Assembly (NCBI GenBank): GCA_047495785.1
Contig: JBLDXI010000016.1
Location: forward strand, 1,025,862-1,089,861
Reading direction: 5' to 3'
Length of the DNA stretch: 64,000 nt
Source of the DNA: Lepidodermella squamata
Lineage: Eukaryota > Gastrotricha
Of this stretch, positions 19,031-29,448 are shown piece after piece (positions within the stretch are counted from its first letter, which is position 1; the number at the start of each line of letters is the position of its first letter). The notes under the pieces were generated by a model, which was not told the DNA's origin, ran no database searches, and saw nothing but the letters and a program-made list of their open reading frames with translations. Made by a program: the position numbers and the translations under genes.

Positions 19031-20335
19031 TCAGTTACTAACAGTGCTTTGCATCTTCGATAAATCGTCAAATTTCACGTAATCACTAACAGTTTTAGGC
19101 AAGCCCAGCAACTCGATGGCTCGATTCCGCTCGTTGAGGCCCTTCGGCAGCTGATTGAGCAAAACACGCCGCGACAGCCTTTGCAGCGATAACGGAACTT
19201 TCGAGTCGAATTCTACGCCAACTAGCCCGTACTCTTCTAGGATCCGCCTTAAAAACACAACCAACCGCGGCCTGTCGTCGATCGGCGTTCGGATTAGCAC
19301 TAAATGATGCTGACTTGTCGCTCTGATTCGGGCGGGTAGGCGAAACCCGGCCTGGATAAGGAGTAGCAGGCCGTTCCTTAGAACCAGCTCGAACTCGTCG
19401 AATTTGCCAGATGATAGCAATTTTTTCAGCAGGGTGAATAATGCAGCTTCTAACTGGTAACGCCTCGACAAACTCGCCAGAGCTTGGCTGGAAAACATTT
19501 CCAACAACCTGCGGTATAAATCGGGCGATTGATAGGCCAGCGATGAGATACTCGCGATTGAGACTGAATCTTCAATCGAATCCCGATCTGAAACTAAACC
19601 AGCTTTCACTTCTTCCTGCCGTCTATTCAGGAATAGCTTCATCATAACAACGTAATCGTCGATTGGGTGATTTGTCATCAGAGCTTGGCTGATTGATGAC
19701 GCGGTGGCGACGATCGGCCTAGGGTGGGGCCGTCTACCAGGCGGGGGGTCGTTCAAAACCACGGTTAACGCGCCTTTTTTCAAGCAAATTTTAACGCATT
19801 CAGGATAGCCGTTGTAGACAGCTTCGTACAACAGCGCCTGTAGGTAGCAGCGCGGGATGATTGCTGAATTTTTTCGAATTAAAACCGAAAAATTGCGATG
19901 GTCACCGGAGGAAACCGAACACCACAATTGCATAGCTAGCCGGTGGTCGAAAACTTTTTTATGAAAAACTTTCGCAACATCTTTCAACCGAAATTTCGTT
20001 AGTTCGGCGAGAAATTTTTCGTGGAGTTCTTTCGATTGCGATCGGCTGATTTCTCGCAGGCCGATATCACGATCTTGCCGCTGCGAATTCGAGCAGTAGC
20101 CGGTTAAACACCGCGGGTAGAACATGATAAATTGCGCCTGGTCCGGGTCGAATTGTGACGTTAGCCTACTGAACAGGTACCAGTGCGATTGAAGGGTGGA
20201 ACTCGTTGTTGTATCAGGGGGAAGTTTTAGCCTAACTTTGCACCATGTCGCGTTCGCTAGCGCCAGGTAGTCGTCGTGGAAGTTGTCGGTGTTAAGCGGG
20301 CAATTTGGCGGGCAGATAAGGCGGCCTCGTTGCAT
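19031..20335 (-). CDS. ankyrin-like/SOCS-box protein
   Basis: 434 residues in one exon, opening MQRGRLICPP. The middle has ankyrin-like helices (ALLYEAVYNGYPECVKICLKKGA, about residues 168-190). The C-terminus carries a clear SOCS box: VPLSLQRLSRRVLLNQL, then an IELLGLPKTVSDYVKF end, the pattern that binds Elongin B/C and Cullin-5. This fits an ASB-type substrate receptor of a CRL5 ubiquitin ligase, acting in the cytoplasm. The ankyrin part is weak, with only one or two clear repeats, so the substrate-binding part may be divergent. No intron seen, unlike most neighbours, which might mean a retrocopy. Confidence 0.62.
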   Translation of the reverse strand: MQRGRLICPPNCPLNTDNFHDDYLALANATWCKVRLKLPPDTTTSSTLQSHWYLFSRLTSQFDPDQAQFIMFYPRCLTGYCSNSQRQDRDIGLREISRSQSKELHEKFLAELTKFRLKDVAKVFHKKVFDHRLAMQLWCSVSSGDHRNFSVLIRKNSAIIPRCYLQALLYEAVYNGYPECVKICLKKGALTVVLNDPPPGRRPHPRPIVATASSISQALMTNHPIDDYVVMMKLFLNRRQEEVKAGLVSDRDSIEDSVSIASISSLAYQSPDLYRRLLEMFSSQALASLSRRYQLEAALFTLLKKLLSSGKFDEFELVLRNGLLLLIQAGFRLPARIRATSQHHLVLIRTPIDDRPRLVVFLRRILEEYGLVGVEFDSKVPLSLQRLSRRVLLNQLPKGLNERNRAIELLGLPKTVSDYVKFDDLSKMQSTVSN

Positions 20336-21798
20336 GCTTTTTCAATGCGTTGTGTTTTATTACATGCCTGAAATGTGCGCGAATGTTATTATCAAATATA
20401 TATCTAGCGCGTAGCCTTCTGCCGTTTTTATCGATCGATGCCTATGTTATAACACGTTGTATATATAAAGGAAAACAACGCGTGAAATCAATAGAAAAAA
20501 TGCGGCGGAAGAATACTAGAACTATTCCCATAAGTATTGATCTTATACTTTGAAAGCGCATTAATAATAATAAAAGTTGTAATTGCGCCTCTCTGACGCA
20601 AGTGATTTTGGTCATAGCATTGTGCGCGGAGAAAAAAATTAATCCGCTTGATAGGATAATGCCTGGATTCTTTTTAAATGCCTGGTTAAATCTCTCGCCA
20701 ATTTCGGGTGGTTTTTTTTTTAAAAACGGAGTAATCACGGACAAAATCTTGCTTCTCGAGGATTAAAAATCAGTCTTGATTCAGAAATCGATGAATTTTG
20801 GTATGAATATGTACAAAGCGATTGCCGATTTATCTGTGAATTTTAGTGATTTTTACGAATTTTACCTGATTTTTCGCAATTGAAAACAAAATTTGTGGAT
20901 AATATCGGACAATTAGCGGGTAATTTTGGACGCTCATAAGAAAATTCAAGCAATAATTTATCACAACGATCAATCAATGCTTTAGATGGTTGAAAAAATT
21001 GATAATTAATATGATCGAACTTTTGAAAGATGGTTGAATTCATTGGAATTGTTTTGCGAATTTATTTATTCGGTGGAATTTTTTTTTCAGGTGAAAGCAG
21101 AGTTCCGATGGTGGAAATGAAATAAAACCATCAACGATTTTACGCCTGGATCTTTTTAACTGTATCGTCACGGAATTATTATCTGCTGGTGAAATAATAA
21201 TTATATTATTTAACAAACCTTTAAGGAGGTTTTAGGTAGCGGAGCTTATTAATTTGAAACCGCTGTTCGTCTCTTTCTATCACCGTTAAGACTAGGCGAA
21301 ACTGACAGGATTGTTCCTAAGAAATTCGCCGCTTGCTTGAATAGGAAAATCAAGCTGCACCTTGCTTTGCCGATTTCTTTCCAGAATCCAAAATCCAAAA
21401 TGCAAGCATTGAACAGGACTGGTCGGCGGGGGTTCAAAACAAAAAAACTGATTTTCGAAAATCGCAAATTTCTCTATGGAATACAACAATCGTTTCCAGA
21501 GTACAACTAGAGGGTCCTGAACCTCTGAAAACAATATTTCGGGGCAATATAAGGATGCAGTCTGTCGTTTAGCGTTGGTACCATGATTTTAAGCACACTT
21601 TTTAAATCAATGGACCATCTTTCAAGTTCAAAGTTCCGATCTCTCAAGCTAGTCGCTCGATCATTTTATTTTAATTGACAGGCTTTTTCGTATAACTTGC
21701 TCCCTATTTTATTTCAAAGCTTGACTTTTCCTTTTATAAGCGGAATTATCATGTCTTTCGAGCCTGAAATTGAATGAACAAACCATTCAATGTAATTC
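20336..21798. other. intergenic
   Basis: About 1.46 kb with only short frames lacking motifs. Nothing recognised. Confidence 0.4.
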
Positions 21799-23252
21799 CT
21801 AGTTATCTATAAGACTTGATCTTTGCACATTTGAATAGTATCCGCCATTTTCATATTTCGAGCACGCGTCAAATGGATATAATCGAGTATATCCTAGTTT
21901 GCGGCACTCAAAAAACCTCGGCTCCTGAATGCAATAACTCGCCGTTAGACCCGCGGCTGCGACAGGTTTCGCCTCGTCCGCGTAGTTCAACGCGATGATC
22001 TCGCCGAAAAAATTGTTGTAGTGAACGAACGCCGCCATAAATATGTTGATTTTTCCACTACTTGCCGTGAGACGATTCGCTTTGATCCATTTTACGAACT
22101 GGCTGGTAGTGCAAGCGCCCATTCGCGTAAAATAACCGCTACGTCCTACCACCAATTCATCATGTAACAGCCTCATTGAAGGTTCCGTCACACCACATAT
22201 GACAAAGAATTTGTTGTCATTGGCTGGTCGCGACCTAACGGCCTGCAATTTTGAAACAAAAATGTTACCTTAAAATTTCTACTGTAACGTAAAAAATTTG
22301 CTAAAAATCTAGTAAAAATGGGAAATTTTATAAAATTTCAGAGAAATTCAGATATTGTCCAGCCTCTGGTTTAATTTCCGACGCAAAATTTAAAAACATG
22401 TATTAAAAAGAATGTGATTACTTCTGTCCAATTTTCCTCAAGCTCCGTTAGCTCCGTGTATGAAGCCTCGCTTCCACGAATTGCATCACCCCGCCAAGCT
22501 ATGGAACTAGCTGGCCCAGTTGCCTTGTCGTAAAAAAGGATTATTTGATGTCCCGCAGCTGTCATGTTTCTCAGGCTCATCGAACTCGGCCCATCAGGGT
22601 AATCGCTAGGCTTCGCGAACTTATCATATCCAAAGTTGATGTAGAGCTTCTTCAAAAAAGCGACATGCTGCTGCTCAGTAATGCTCTCGAAATCATTGAA
22701 ATTCAGTATAATAACCTCGCCAGGATTCATATTCAAGAAATCCCTCATGCCGCCGAACACACTCAGGTCGCCAAACATCTCTGGCGAAGACTGATGAAGA
22801 TAGTTGGTAAAGTAAATCTTGTTGTCATTAACCCCTAAATATTCAGGGTTGCGAGCTGCGATTGGAAGGTCGAAATACCGGATGCCAAGGTACAGCTGGT
22901 CGAAAATGGTATGTTCCTGAGCTTTGCCCCATTGCTCCAGCCTGCAGTTCATCAAGTCGTCATTTACGCGCTGAGACAGCTGAAATGGCATCAAATCGCG
23001 GTCAATGGTATAAACTCGGCCGAGACGGGGGTTTAGGGCTCTTGAAAAAGCTGCGTAGGCCCCTGGAATAGCAAGTTTTGTCAGTGGCAGATCGCGTAGC
23101 CTGGCAGGTAAGTTGGTCATCCACCGATCGAGTGTTGTATTCGTCGTACATCTTAAAGGCAGTTCGGCTGCATCAGTCGTTAGAGAAAATAAAATCGCAC
23201 TGATAATGAGAGTAGAATAAACAAAATGCATCAACATTGATAGTGCTGGCAT
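21799..23252 (-). CDS. secreted PLC-X domain protein B
   Basis: Two exons, 23252-22422 and 22242-21799 (intron 179 bases, phase 0), about 424 residues. Starts at 23252 or, by comparison with the paralogues, at ATGs 15-21 bases further in. Signal peptide, then the same X-domain blocks as protein A. The first catalytic His is replaced by Tyr (IPGAYAAF), the DLR Arg by Pro, and the later His is kept (YLHQS). It has an insertion in the loop after that His (FGDLSVFGGMRDF), shared in kind with protein C. The C-terminal quarter is the most divergent of the three. Head-to-tail with protein C, each with a Leu-iMet-U1 cassette at its 5' side. Confidence 0.83.
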
Positions 23253-23591
23253 TTGTGATGAAAAATGCTGAAGTTGAGCCGACGTGATGCTTTGTTAAAT
23301 CTTTCGAGATGCATGCTCGTGGGTTTCAAGATGTGACTCATGTTACCACGCAGAACTAAACTAGAATAGCCTGAGATAAAGGCAGATAACACGAAATAAA
23401 TATTTAATGTTTCACGTACCTTCGGGGTCATGAAAATATGATATAAGGGTTAAGGGTTGGCATATTTCTAGCAACTAAGGTCGGATCCGGGACCTGGTTT
23501 AGCAACCGACTGCGGTGCGCTGTGGCCATCGCATTTTCGGGTTTTGAAAGGCTTTCACTTCCTTGCGGATTTCATTTTCTATTGCTTTTCC
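23253..23591. other. spacer between PLC B and U1
   Basis: Upstream region of PLC-X gene B. Includes GTGACTCATG and CTGAGATAAA words also found upstream of the other two PLC genes, in degraded form. Confidence 0.4.
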
Positions 23592-23749
23592 GGGCGTGGC
23601 GCGAACGCCGTTACCCAAGTGAAATATTTTGCACCCGACTCCACCGATGAGGCAGAGCGCAGGGGTCAGCGGACCGCAGTGCAATGGCCCGCCTCGCCCT
23701 GGGGCGACCGACTTGCTGAGCTCGGTTCATCCCAGTGCCAGGTAAGTTT
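23592..23749 (-). ncRNA. U1 snRNA, cassette 3
   Basis: Minus-strand copy with all U1 landmarks and the conserved upstream block (23750-23800). The last stem begins with GGGCGT rather than GGGTGT on the plus strand, a one-base change near the 3' end. Confidence 0.92.
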
Positions 23750-23865
23750 AGTGGCCAAAGGTCCACGCGATCGACCCCACTCGGCAGTTTGACCATAAGT
23801 GGATGCTGAAGTCATTTGGTTATTCCTTTTTCATCGAAATTCTTTTTAAAAATGATTGCGACAGT

Positions 23866-23937
23866 TAGCAGAGCGTAGTTTCGATCTACAGACCTCTGGG
23901 TTATGGGCCCAGCGCGCTTCCACTGCGCCACTCTGCT
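23866..23937 (-). tRNA. initiator tRNA-Met(CAT), cassette 3
   Basis: Minus-strand intact copy, 116 bases upstream of U1. Confidence 0.95.
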
Positions 23938-24005
23938 TGTCTGAAGGAGGAATTTGACCATTCAGTAGCTGTTTTATAAGTGTCGTGAATTCAAATGGAA
24001 AATTA

Positions 24006-24090
24006 TGGCAAGCGGTGGGGTTCGAACCCACGCCTCCGAAGAGACTAGAGCCTATAAATCTAGCGCCTTAGACCACTCGGCCACGCTACC
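24006..24090 (-). pseudogene. tRNA-Leu(TAG), loop and acceptor insertions
   Basis: Matches tRNA-Leu(TAG) but has two extra bases in the anticodon loop (TTTATAGGC for TTTAGGC) and one extra base in the 3' acceptor strand (GCTTGCC for GCTGCC). A nine-base anticodon loop is unlikely to work. Confidence 0.75.
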
Positions 24091-25087
24091 TCGGCTTCTC
24101 TTTATTCCACTATTTAACCAATAATTCAAAACAAGCGAGTGGTTGAAATGATGTTTTGGAGCTGAGGAATTTTCGCAAGGAGATCTATTTGCTGCGGCGT
24201 CGAATTTCGGCTAATTAAAATGCATCAAAACGGGGTGAGGTGGCGGTCTGATTGTTTCAAAGTCTTTTAACCAACATCGAGCTGTAATATTCCTCAAAGG
24301 GCGATCAATAATTCATCAAAATTGAAATTATACAGTCAATGTCTGAATAATTCCTGAATCGTCCTTCCCGCCGTGAAAGGGCTCATTTGATTAGGGCAGA
24401 CGATGTTTTTCTGAAATTTTTAATTTGTTCAAGCTGAATACTAATACGTTAACTTGTGTATGTGCACTGTTGATTGACAATTTGCCAGCGTAGGCGGCTA
24501 GAGTTAGCCAGAGTTACCCAGCCTGCAGAGCCGATATCGATTTCAAGAATCGACTTTACAATTCAGTGATTTTTCCGATATCAGCCGTCGTAGTAACCAA
24601 CATCGATAATTTTTCTATGTAGCTTAGGGCGCCAGGCAGCTGTGGTAAAAATCCTAGATTCAGGGAGCGCATGAGCATCGATCAAAAACTTGAAACACCG
24701 AAATCGCAAAGAATCTGAAAAATGTAGTGCCAGTTGGACGCTTAAATTTCGTGCATGAACCTCATTTTTAGTGGTGCAAATATTATTTGGACCCAATTGC
24801 AAATTAATGGCGAAATCACCCGGAAGAATGTTCGTTCGGGGTATTGTTGTTGAAATATTGTTTCAGGTAAATCTAGTGCTGCGGTCTCACATTTAGTTTT
24901 GGTATTTGTGAAATTGCTGAGTTTTTTTTCCAAGTTTCGACATTTCGAGTTACTCGCTCGATCACACGAACTCAACCGAATTGTTTCAACGGACAGAAAT
25001 TATTGTCGCTACTTTATTTCTTTAATAAGCGGAATTATCATGTCCATCGAGCCTAAAATTAGATGAACAAACCGTTCAATGCAATTT
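24091..25087. other. intergenic with dispersed repeat
   Basis: 24130-24210 matches 27905-27990 (GTGGTTGAAATGA...), so the duplicated unit extends past the tRNA. A short repeat at 24533-24588 belongs to a family seen also near 50168, 52081 and 53212. No gene seen. Confidence 0.5.
24533..24588 (+). repeat. dispersed GATATCGAT...GATATC repeat
   Basis: A core of ATCGATT, a short gap, then CAGTGATTTTTCCGATATC. Shares CAGTGATTT and ATCGAT words with the other three sites. Confidence 0.5.
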
Positions 25088-26685
25088 CTAGTTATCTATA
25101 AGACTTTTTCTCGGGAAATATGTAAAATACTCCTCAGTTTTATAATCCGAGCACTCATCACTATCATTGTCTTGATTCCTGCACACAAGAAACGTCGGCT
25201 GCCGAATGCAATAAATCGCCGTTAGATCCGCAGCGCTGACAGGTTTCATCGCCTCGCCCGCGTAGTTCAACGCGATAACCTCGCCGAAAAAATTGTTGTA
25301 GTGAACGAACGCCGCCATAAATATGTTGATTTTTCCACTACTTGCCGTGAGACGATTCGCTTTGATCCATTTTACAAACTTGCTGGTCGTGCACGCGCCC
25401 ATTTCCGTCAAATAATTGACAGGTTCCAGCAATATTCCACCCTGCAACATCCCAATTGAAGGTACCATCACACCACGTAAGACAAATAGGTTTTTGTCAT
25501 CATCTCGTCGCGATCTAACGGCCTGTAATTCCGGTGAAAAAAAATATTCCACCTATAAAATTGTATCGTAACGTGGAAAGTGTAGTTTGGAATACATAGC
25601 TCAGGGTAATTTGAGGTTGATTCAGCATTTTCTACTTTTGTTTGTTAATTTGACCTATTTTCGAGTGTCATGAGGTTCAATATTCAAATGAGCAACAATC
25701 CGTCCAATGTTAGGCGAATAGGCTCAAATTAGCTAAAAATCGAGTACAAATTTCCTAACTTTCAGAGAAAATAAGATTTTGTCGAGCCTATACCTCTGGT
25801 TTAATTTTTTGGAGAACAGCTGATTTTAAAAAATTGAAAAACAGCGACTAATTATAATGTAATTACTTCGGTCCACTTTGGTTCAAGGTCCGTTAGTTCC
25901 GTGTAGGCCTCGCCTCCACTAATTGCATCAGCCTGCCAAGCTATGGAACTAGCTGGCCCAGTTGCCATGTCGTAAAAAATTATTATTTGATGTCCCGCAG
26001 CTGTCATGTTGCTCAAACTCATCGAACTCGGTCCATCAGGGTAATCGCTAGGCTTCGCGATCTTATCATATCCAAAGTTGATGTAGAGCTTCTTCAGAAA
26101 CGCGACATGCTGCTGCTGAGTCATGCTGTCGAAATTATTGAAATTCAGTATAACAATCTCGCCAGGGTTTATATTCAAGAAATCTCTCATGCCGCCGAAC
26201 AAGCCGAACTCGCCGAACATGTCCGGAATAGACTGATGAAGATAGTTGGTCAAGTAAACCTTGTTGTCATTAACCGCGTAATAGTCCGGGTTGCGAGCTG
26301 CGATTGGAAGGTCGAAATACCGGATGCCAAGGTACAGCTGGTCGAGAATGGTATGTTCCTGAGCTTTGCCCCATTGCTCCAGCCTGCAGTTCATCAAGTC
26401 GTCATTTACGCGCTGAGACAGCTGAAATGGCATCAAATCGCGGTCAATGGTATAAACTCGGCCGAGACGGGGGTTTAGGGCACTTGAAAAAGCTGCGTAG
26501 GATCCAGGAATAGCAAGTTTTGTCAGTGGCAGATCGCGTAGCCTGGCAGGTAAGTTGGTCATCCATTGTTCAAGCGTAGTGTTCGTCGTACATCTTAAAG
26601 GCAGTTCGTTTGCATCAGTCGTTGGAGGAAAAATCACACTGATAATGAGAGAAGAATAAAAGACGTTCCTTAGTGGTTGTAGCAT
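25088..26685 (-). CDS. secreted PLC-X domain protein C
   Basis: Two exons, 26685-25867 and 25522-25088 (intron 344 bases, phase 0), 417 residues. Signal peptide MLQPLRNVFYSSLIISVIF is almost the same as in protein A. X-domain blocks in order: WMTNLPARLRDLP, IPGSYAAF (first catalytic His replaced by Tyr), LGIRYFDLPIAA, YLHQS and PGEIVILNF. Exon 2 carries GKINIFMAAFV and IIALN-like EVIALN. The changed residues are the same as in A and B, so loss of the His predates the duplications. Confidence 0.84.
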
Positions 26686-27242
26686 TCGTGCTTAACAAAT
26701 GCTTCAACCAAGTCGACAGAAACTAAACCATCATGCTTGTACTTTTCCAAAGGCATGCAGGTTGTAGTAGGTGCCAAACTATGTGACTCATTCCCCGCTG
26801 AGCCAGATTAGACCAGCATGAGATGAAGATTTAGTACAAATAATTTACGTATTTCCGATGTCATTGAAATAAAGTTCTAGCATTTATGGTCGTTCTGAGT
26901 GGAAAAAGGTGTCCATTTAATGATCGGTGCAATTAGACTGTTGATAATATAACCGTATTTGTTCCTATTACGGCCCGAGCTACTGAAATTCAACCTCGAA
27001 ATTTTGAAAAAATTCAAAATTGAAACAATAATTGTCGGTGAATCGTTCATTTTTAGTGATTTTGAACCGACTTGACTCTCAACCTCAACCCTCGGCTTAC
27101 CATTAGGGATGGGCGATTATTATCGACTATTTTTGATAGCCTGAGCTATTTTTCGACACAATAAGGTGTAGTATTTCAGGAAGTTGAGTAATGTTCGAAA
27201 ACAACCAATTAAAAATGACACCTATATTTTTCGTAATTTTAC
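26686..27242. other. PLC C upstream region
   Basis: 26750-26830 is homologous, in reverse complement, to 12230-12320 upstream of PLC A. 27030-27080 resembles the arm of the hairpin at 11891. No gene. Confidence 0.55.
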
Positions 27243-27400
27243 GGGTGTGGCGCGAACGCCGATACCCAAGTGAAATATTTTGCACCCGACTCCACCGATG
27301 AGGCAGAGCGCAGGGGTCAGCGGACCGCAGTGCAATGGCCCGCCTCGCCCTGGGGCGACCGACTTGCTGAGCTCGGTGCATCCCAGTGCCAGGTAAGTTT
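27243..27400 (-). ncRNA. U1 snRNA, cassette 4
   Basis: Minus-strand copy with all U1 landmarks. At nucleotide 23 it has C (GATGCACC) where copies 1-3 have A, a variant shared with cassette 5. Confidence 0.93.
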
Positions 27401-27517
27401 AGTGGCCAAAGGTCCACGCGATCGACCCCACTCAACAGTTGGACCATAAACGGACACTCAAGTCATTTGGTTATTCCTCAGATCTTGGGAGTTTCTGATT
27501 AAAAATATTGCGACAGT

Positions 27518-27589
27518 TAGCAGAGCGTAGTTTCGATCTACAGACCTCTGGGTTATGGGCCCAGCGCGCTTCCACTGCGCCACTCTGCT
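27518..27589 (-). tRNA. initiator tRNA-Met(CAT), cassette 4
   Basis: Minus-strand intact copy, 117 bases upstream of U1. Confidence 0.95.
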
Positions 27590-27658
27590 TGTCTGAAGGA
27601 GGAATGTAGCCATTCGATCGTTGTTTTGAAGTTTTCAAGAATTCAAATGGAAAAATGA

Positions 27659-27741
27659 TGGCAAGCGGTGGGGTTCGAACCCACGCCTCCGAAGAGACTA
27701 GAGCCTAAATCTAGCGCCTTAGACCACTCGGCCACGCTACC
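27659..27741 (-). tRNA. tRNA-Leu(TAG), cassette 4, acceptor bulge
   Basis: Normal anticodon loop, but one extra base in the 3' acceptor strand (GCTTGCC), as in cassette 3. The bulge may impair processing, so function is uncertain. Confidence 0.7.
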
Positions 27742-28539
27742 TCGACTCTCAACTTCTTTTTATTCCACAAATAAAACAATTTAAAACAAGCGATTCGCAG
27801 GATAAAAATGTAAACAATTGTAATTAATACGATCCAGGTACATACCTACGTACTGGGTAAAAAATAAAAAAAAATCAAGAAAATTGATGATCAATGAAAG
27901 CAGTTAGAGCCGGAGTGGTTGAAATGACGTTTTCGAGTTCGGGAATTTTCCGCAATAAAATCTAGTTGCCGCGGCGTTGAATTTTGTTTATTATACTTCT
28001 CAGAAACAGAAACAGATAAAAAATTAAAAAAATTTATGGCGCCGTAGAAATGTTTCAGCTGACAATTGTGAAAGTTGACATAAAATGTCGTTTCAGGGCA
28101 GTCTCACTCGAACCTGGCAGTTTTTCACAAGAAAACGTCCATTTGCTGCTCAGAGAATTTCCCTCTACCTCTATATTACTCCAATCTTTCACTTAGATCG
28201 AATATGAGAGTCCAGGCCAGACCTATTTTTTTATTTTAAATCGCAAAGCTAGATTAGTATTGATTCCATCCATGGCAGCTCAGCTTGTGTTGTACACATT
28301 GCATTTCTCGACTATTCCAGCGACCGGCAATTTTTTACACGTAGTTAATTATTCACCCGTATAGCGCATATATACGACGCCGCATATATCAAGAAAAAAA
28401 AACACACACACACACCCAAGTTGAGTCACCGGTATACATTGCGATAAGGAAAAAGATGACGCAATCGCGCGCAATTTTCGCGGTATAAAAACCTTTCATT
28501 TATTCGAGATTCGTTTAATACCATCGTTTTTTCCAGCAA
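27742..28539. other. intergenic, CA microsatellite
   Basis: The first part continues the duplication shared with 24091-24210. A (CA)n run lies at 28403-28417. A TATA box precedes the next gene. Confidence 0.5.
28484..28490 (+). promoter_or_regulatory. TATA box
   Basis: TATAAAA 50 bases before the ATG at 28540, within a GC-richer stretch (GCGCGCAATTTTCGCGG). Confidence 0.45.
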
Positions 28540-29448
28540 ATGACAAGTACTTCCAGACCGATATCTGCAAAAAACGATGGCCAGAAACCCCGAGCAACTA
28601 TAGCTAATCTATGCAACGAAATCGAAGCATCTCTGCTTGAAAATTCGAAGATCGACCAACTTCGCGATGTGCTAAATCAAACCTGGCAAGTTTTGGCCGA
28701 TTCGATCAACGGCGATGAGTCACAGGACTTCAGCTGGCTGACGGAATTCGCGGCAGTGAAATCGCCGGAAAATCGGTTAATCTCCCGTTTACCGGGTATC
28801 ATCAGCGATGTTCGAGCCGTAGTTCGACTGGCGAATAAAGTCGATGAAGCGGCGATGAAATTACCGGAAAAATTCACCCCGGAACTTGAACCAGCTGTCC
28901 CGCCGGCAATTCTTACCCCTGACACCAGCGTTCAAAGCGTTGATTTTACGACGGAACTGGCTAAGAATAAACGTGACCGGCGTAAGCAGAAGAACAAGGA
29001 AAAAGACGCGAATTGGGTCGCAGTTGCCGCGAAGCCGAAACGCGAAGCTAAGCCGGAAAGCAACGAAAGTCTAGCCGGTTCAACCACGACTAAAACAAGC
29101 GATGAGGATAACAAGAAGAAGTACCTACTGCCTTACATGTCGAAATTTTTGAGCGAACGTATTAAAAAGGCGGAGAAGCGGACTGGTTTCGCGGGTATGG
29201 TCAACGCTTCACTCGGCCATTTGGCGTTGAATAACGTCGGCGAGTTGTGTTGTGGCGTTTGCAAATCGTCGCCGCCTTTCAGTGTCCCGCGGCAGCCGTT
29301 GCACATGGCCGCTGTTATGGAGCATCTTCACAGTGCTGGCCATGGTGATGCTGTTCGAAAGGCGCGCCGGCTTGAGATTAACGCGCAGCAGGAAGCGCTG
29401 AAAGCGATTTCTAGCGAGAAGGCTGAGGCCTCGAACAAGCAACAATAG
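28540..29448 (+). CDS. hypothetical basic protein with CCHH cluster
   Basis: 302 residues, no intron. Not recognised. The N-terminal 100 residues are likely helical (NLCNEIEASLLENSK, QLRDVLNQTW). A lysine-rich stretch at about 142-155 (KNKRDRRKQKNKEK) looks like a nuclear localisation or RNA-binding patch. Near the C-terminus LCCGVCKSSPPF is followed by HMAAVMEHLHSAGH, giving a possible zinc-binding Cys-x2-Cys...His-x5-His site like an atypical C2H2 finger. It ends in a Gln/Lys-rich helix. Codon use and length support a real gene. TATA box upstream. Function not inferred. Confidence 0.6.
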   Translation: MTSTSRPISAKNDGQKPRATIANLCNEIEASLLENSKIDQLRDVLNQTWQVLADSINGDESQDFSWLTEFAAVKSPENRLISRLPGIISDVRAVVRLANKVDEAAMKLPEKFTPELEPAVPPAILTPDTSVQSVDFTTELAKNKRDRRKQKNKEKDANWVAVAAKPKREAKPESNESLAGSTTTKTSDEDNKKKYLLPYMSKFLSERIKKAEKRTGFAGMVNASLGHLALNNVGELCCGVCKSSPPFSVPRQPLHMAAVMEHLHSAGHGDAVRKARRLEINAQQEALKAISSEKAEASNKQQ

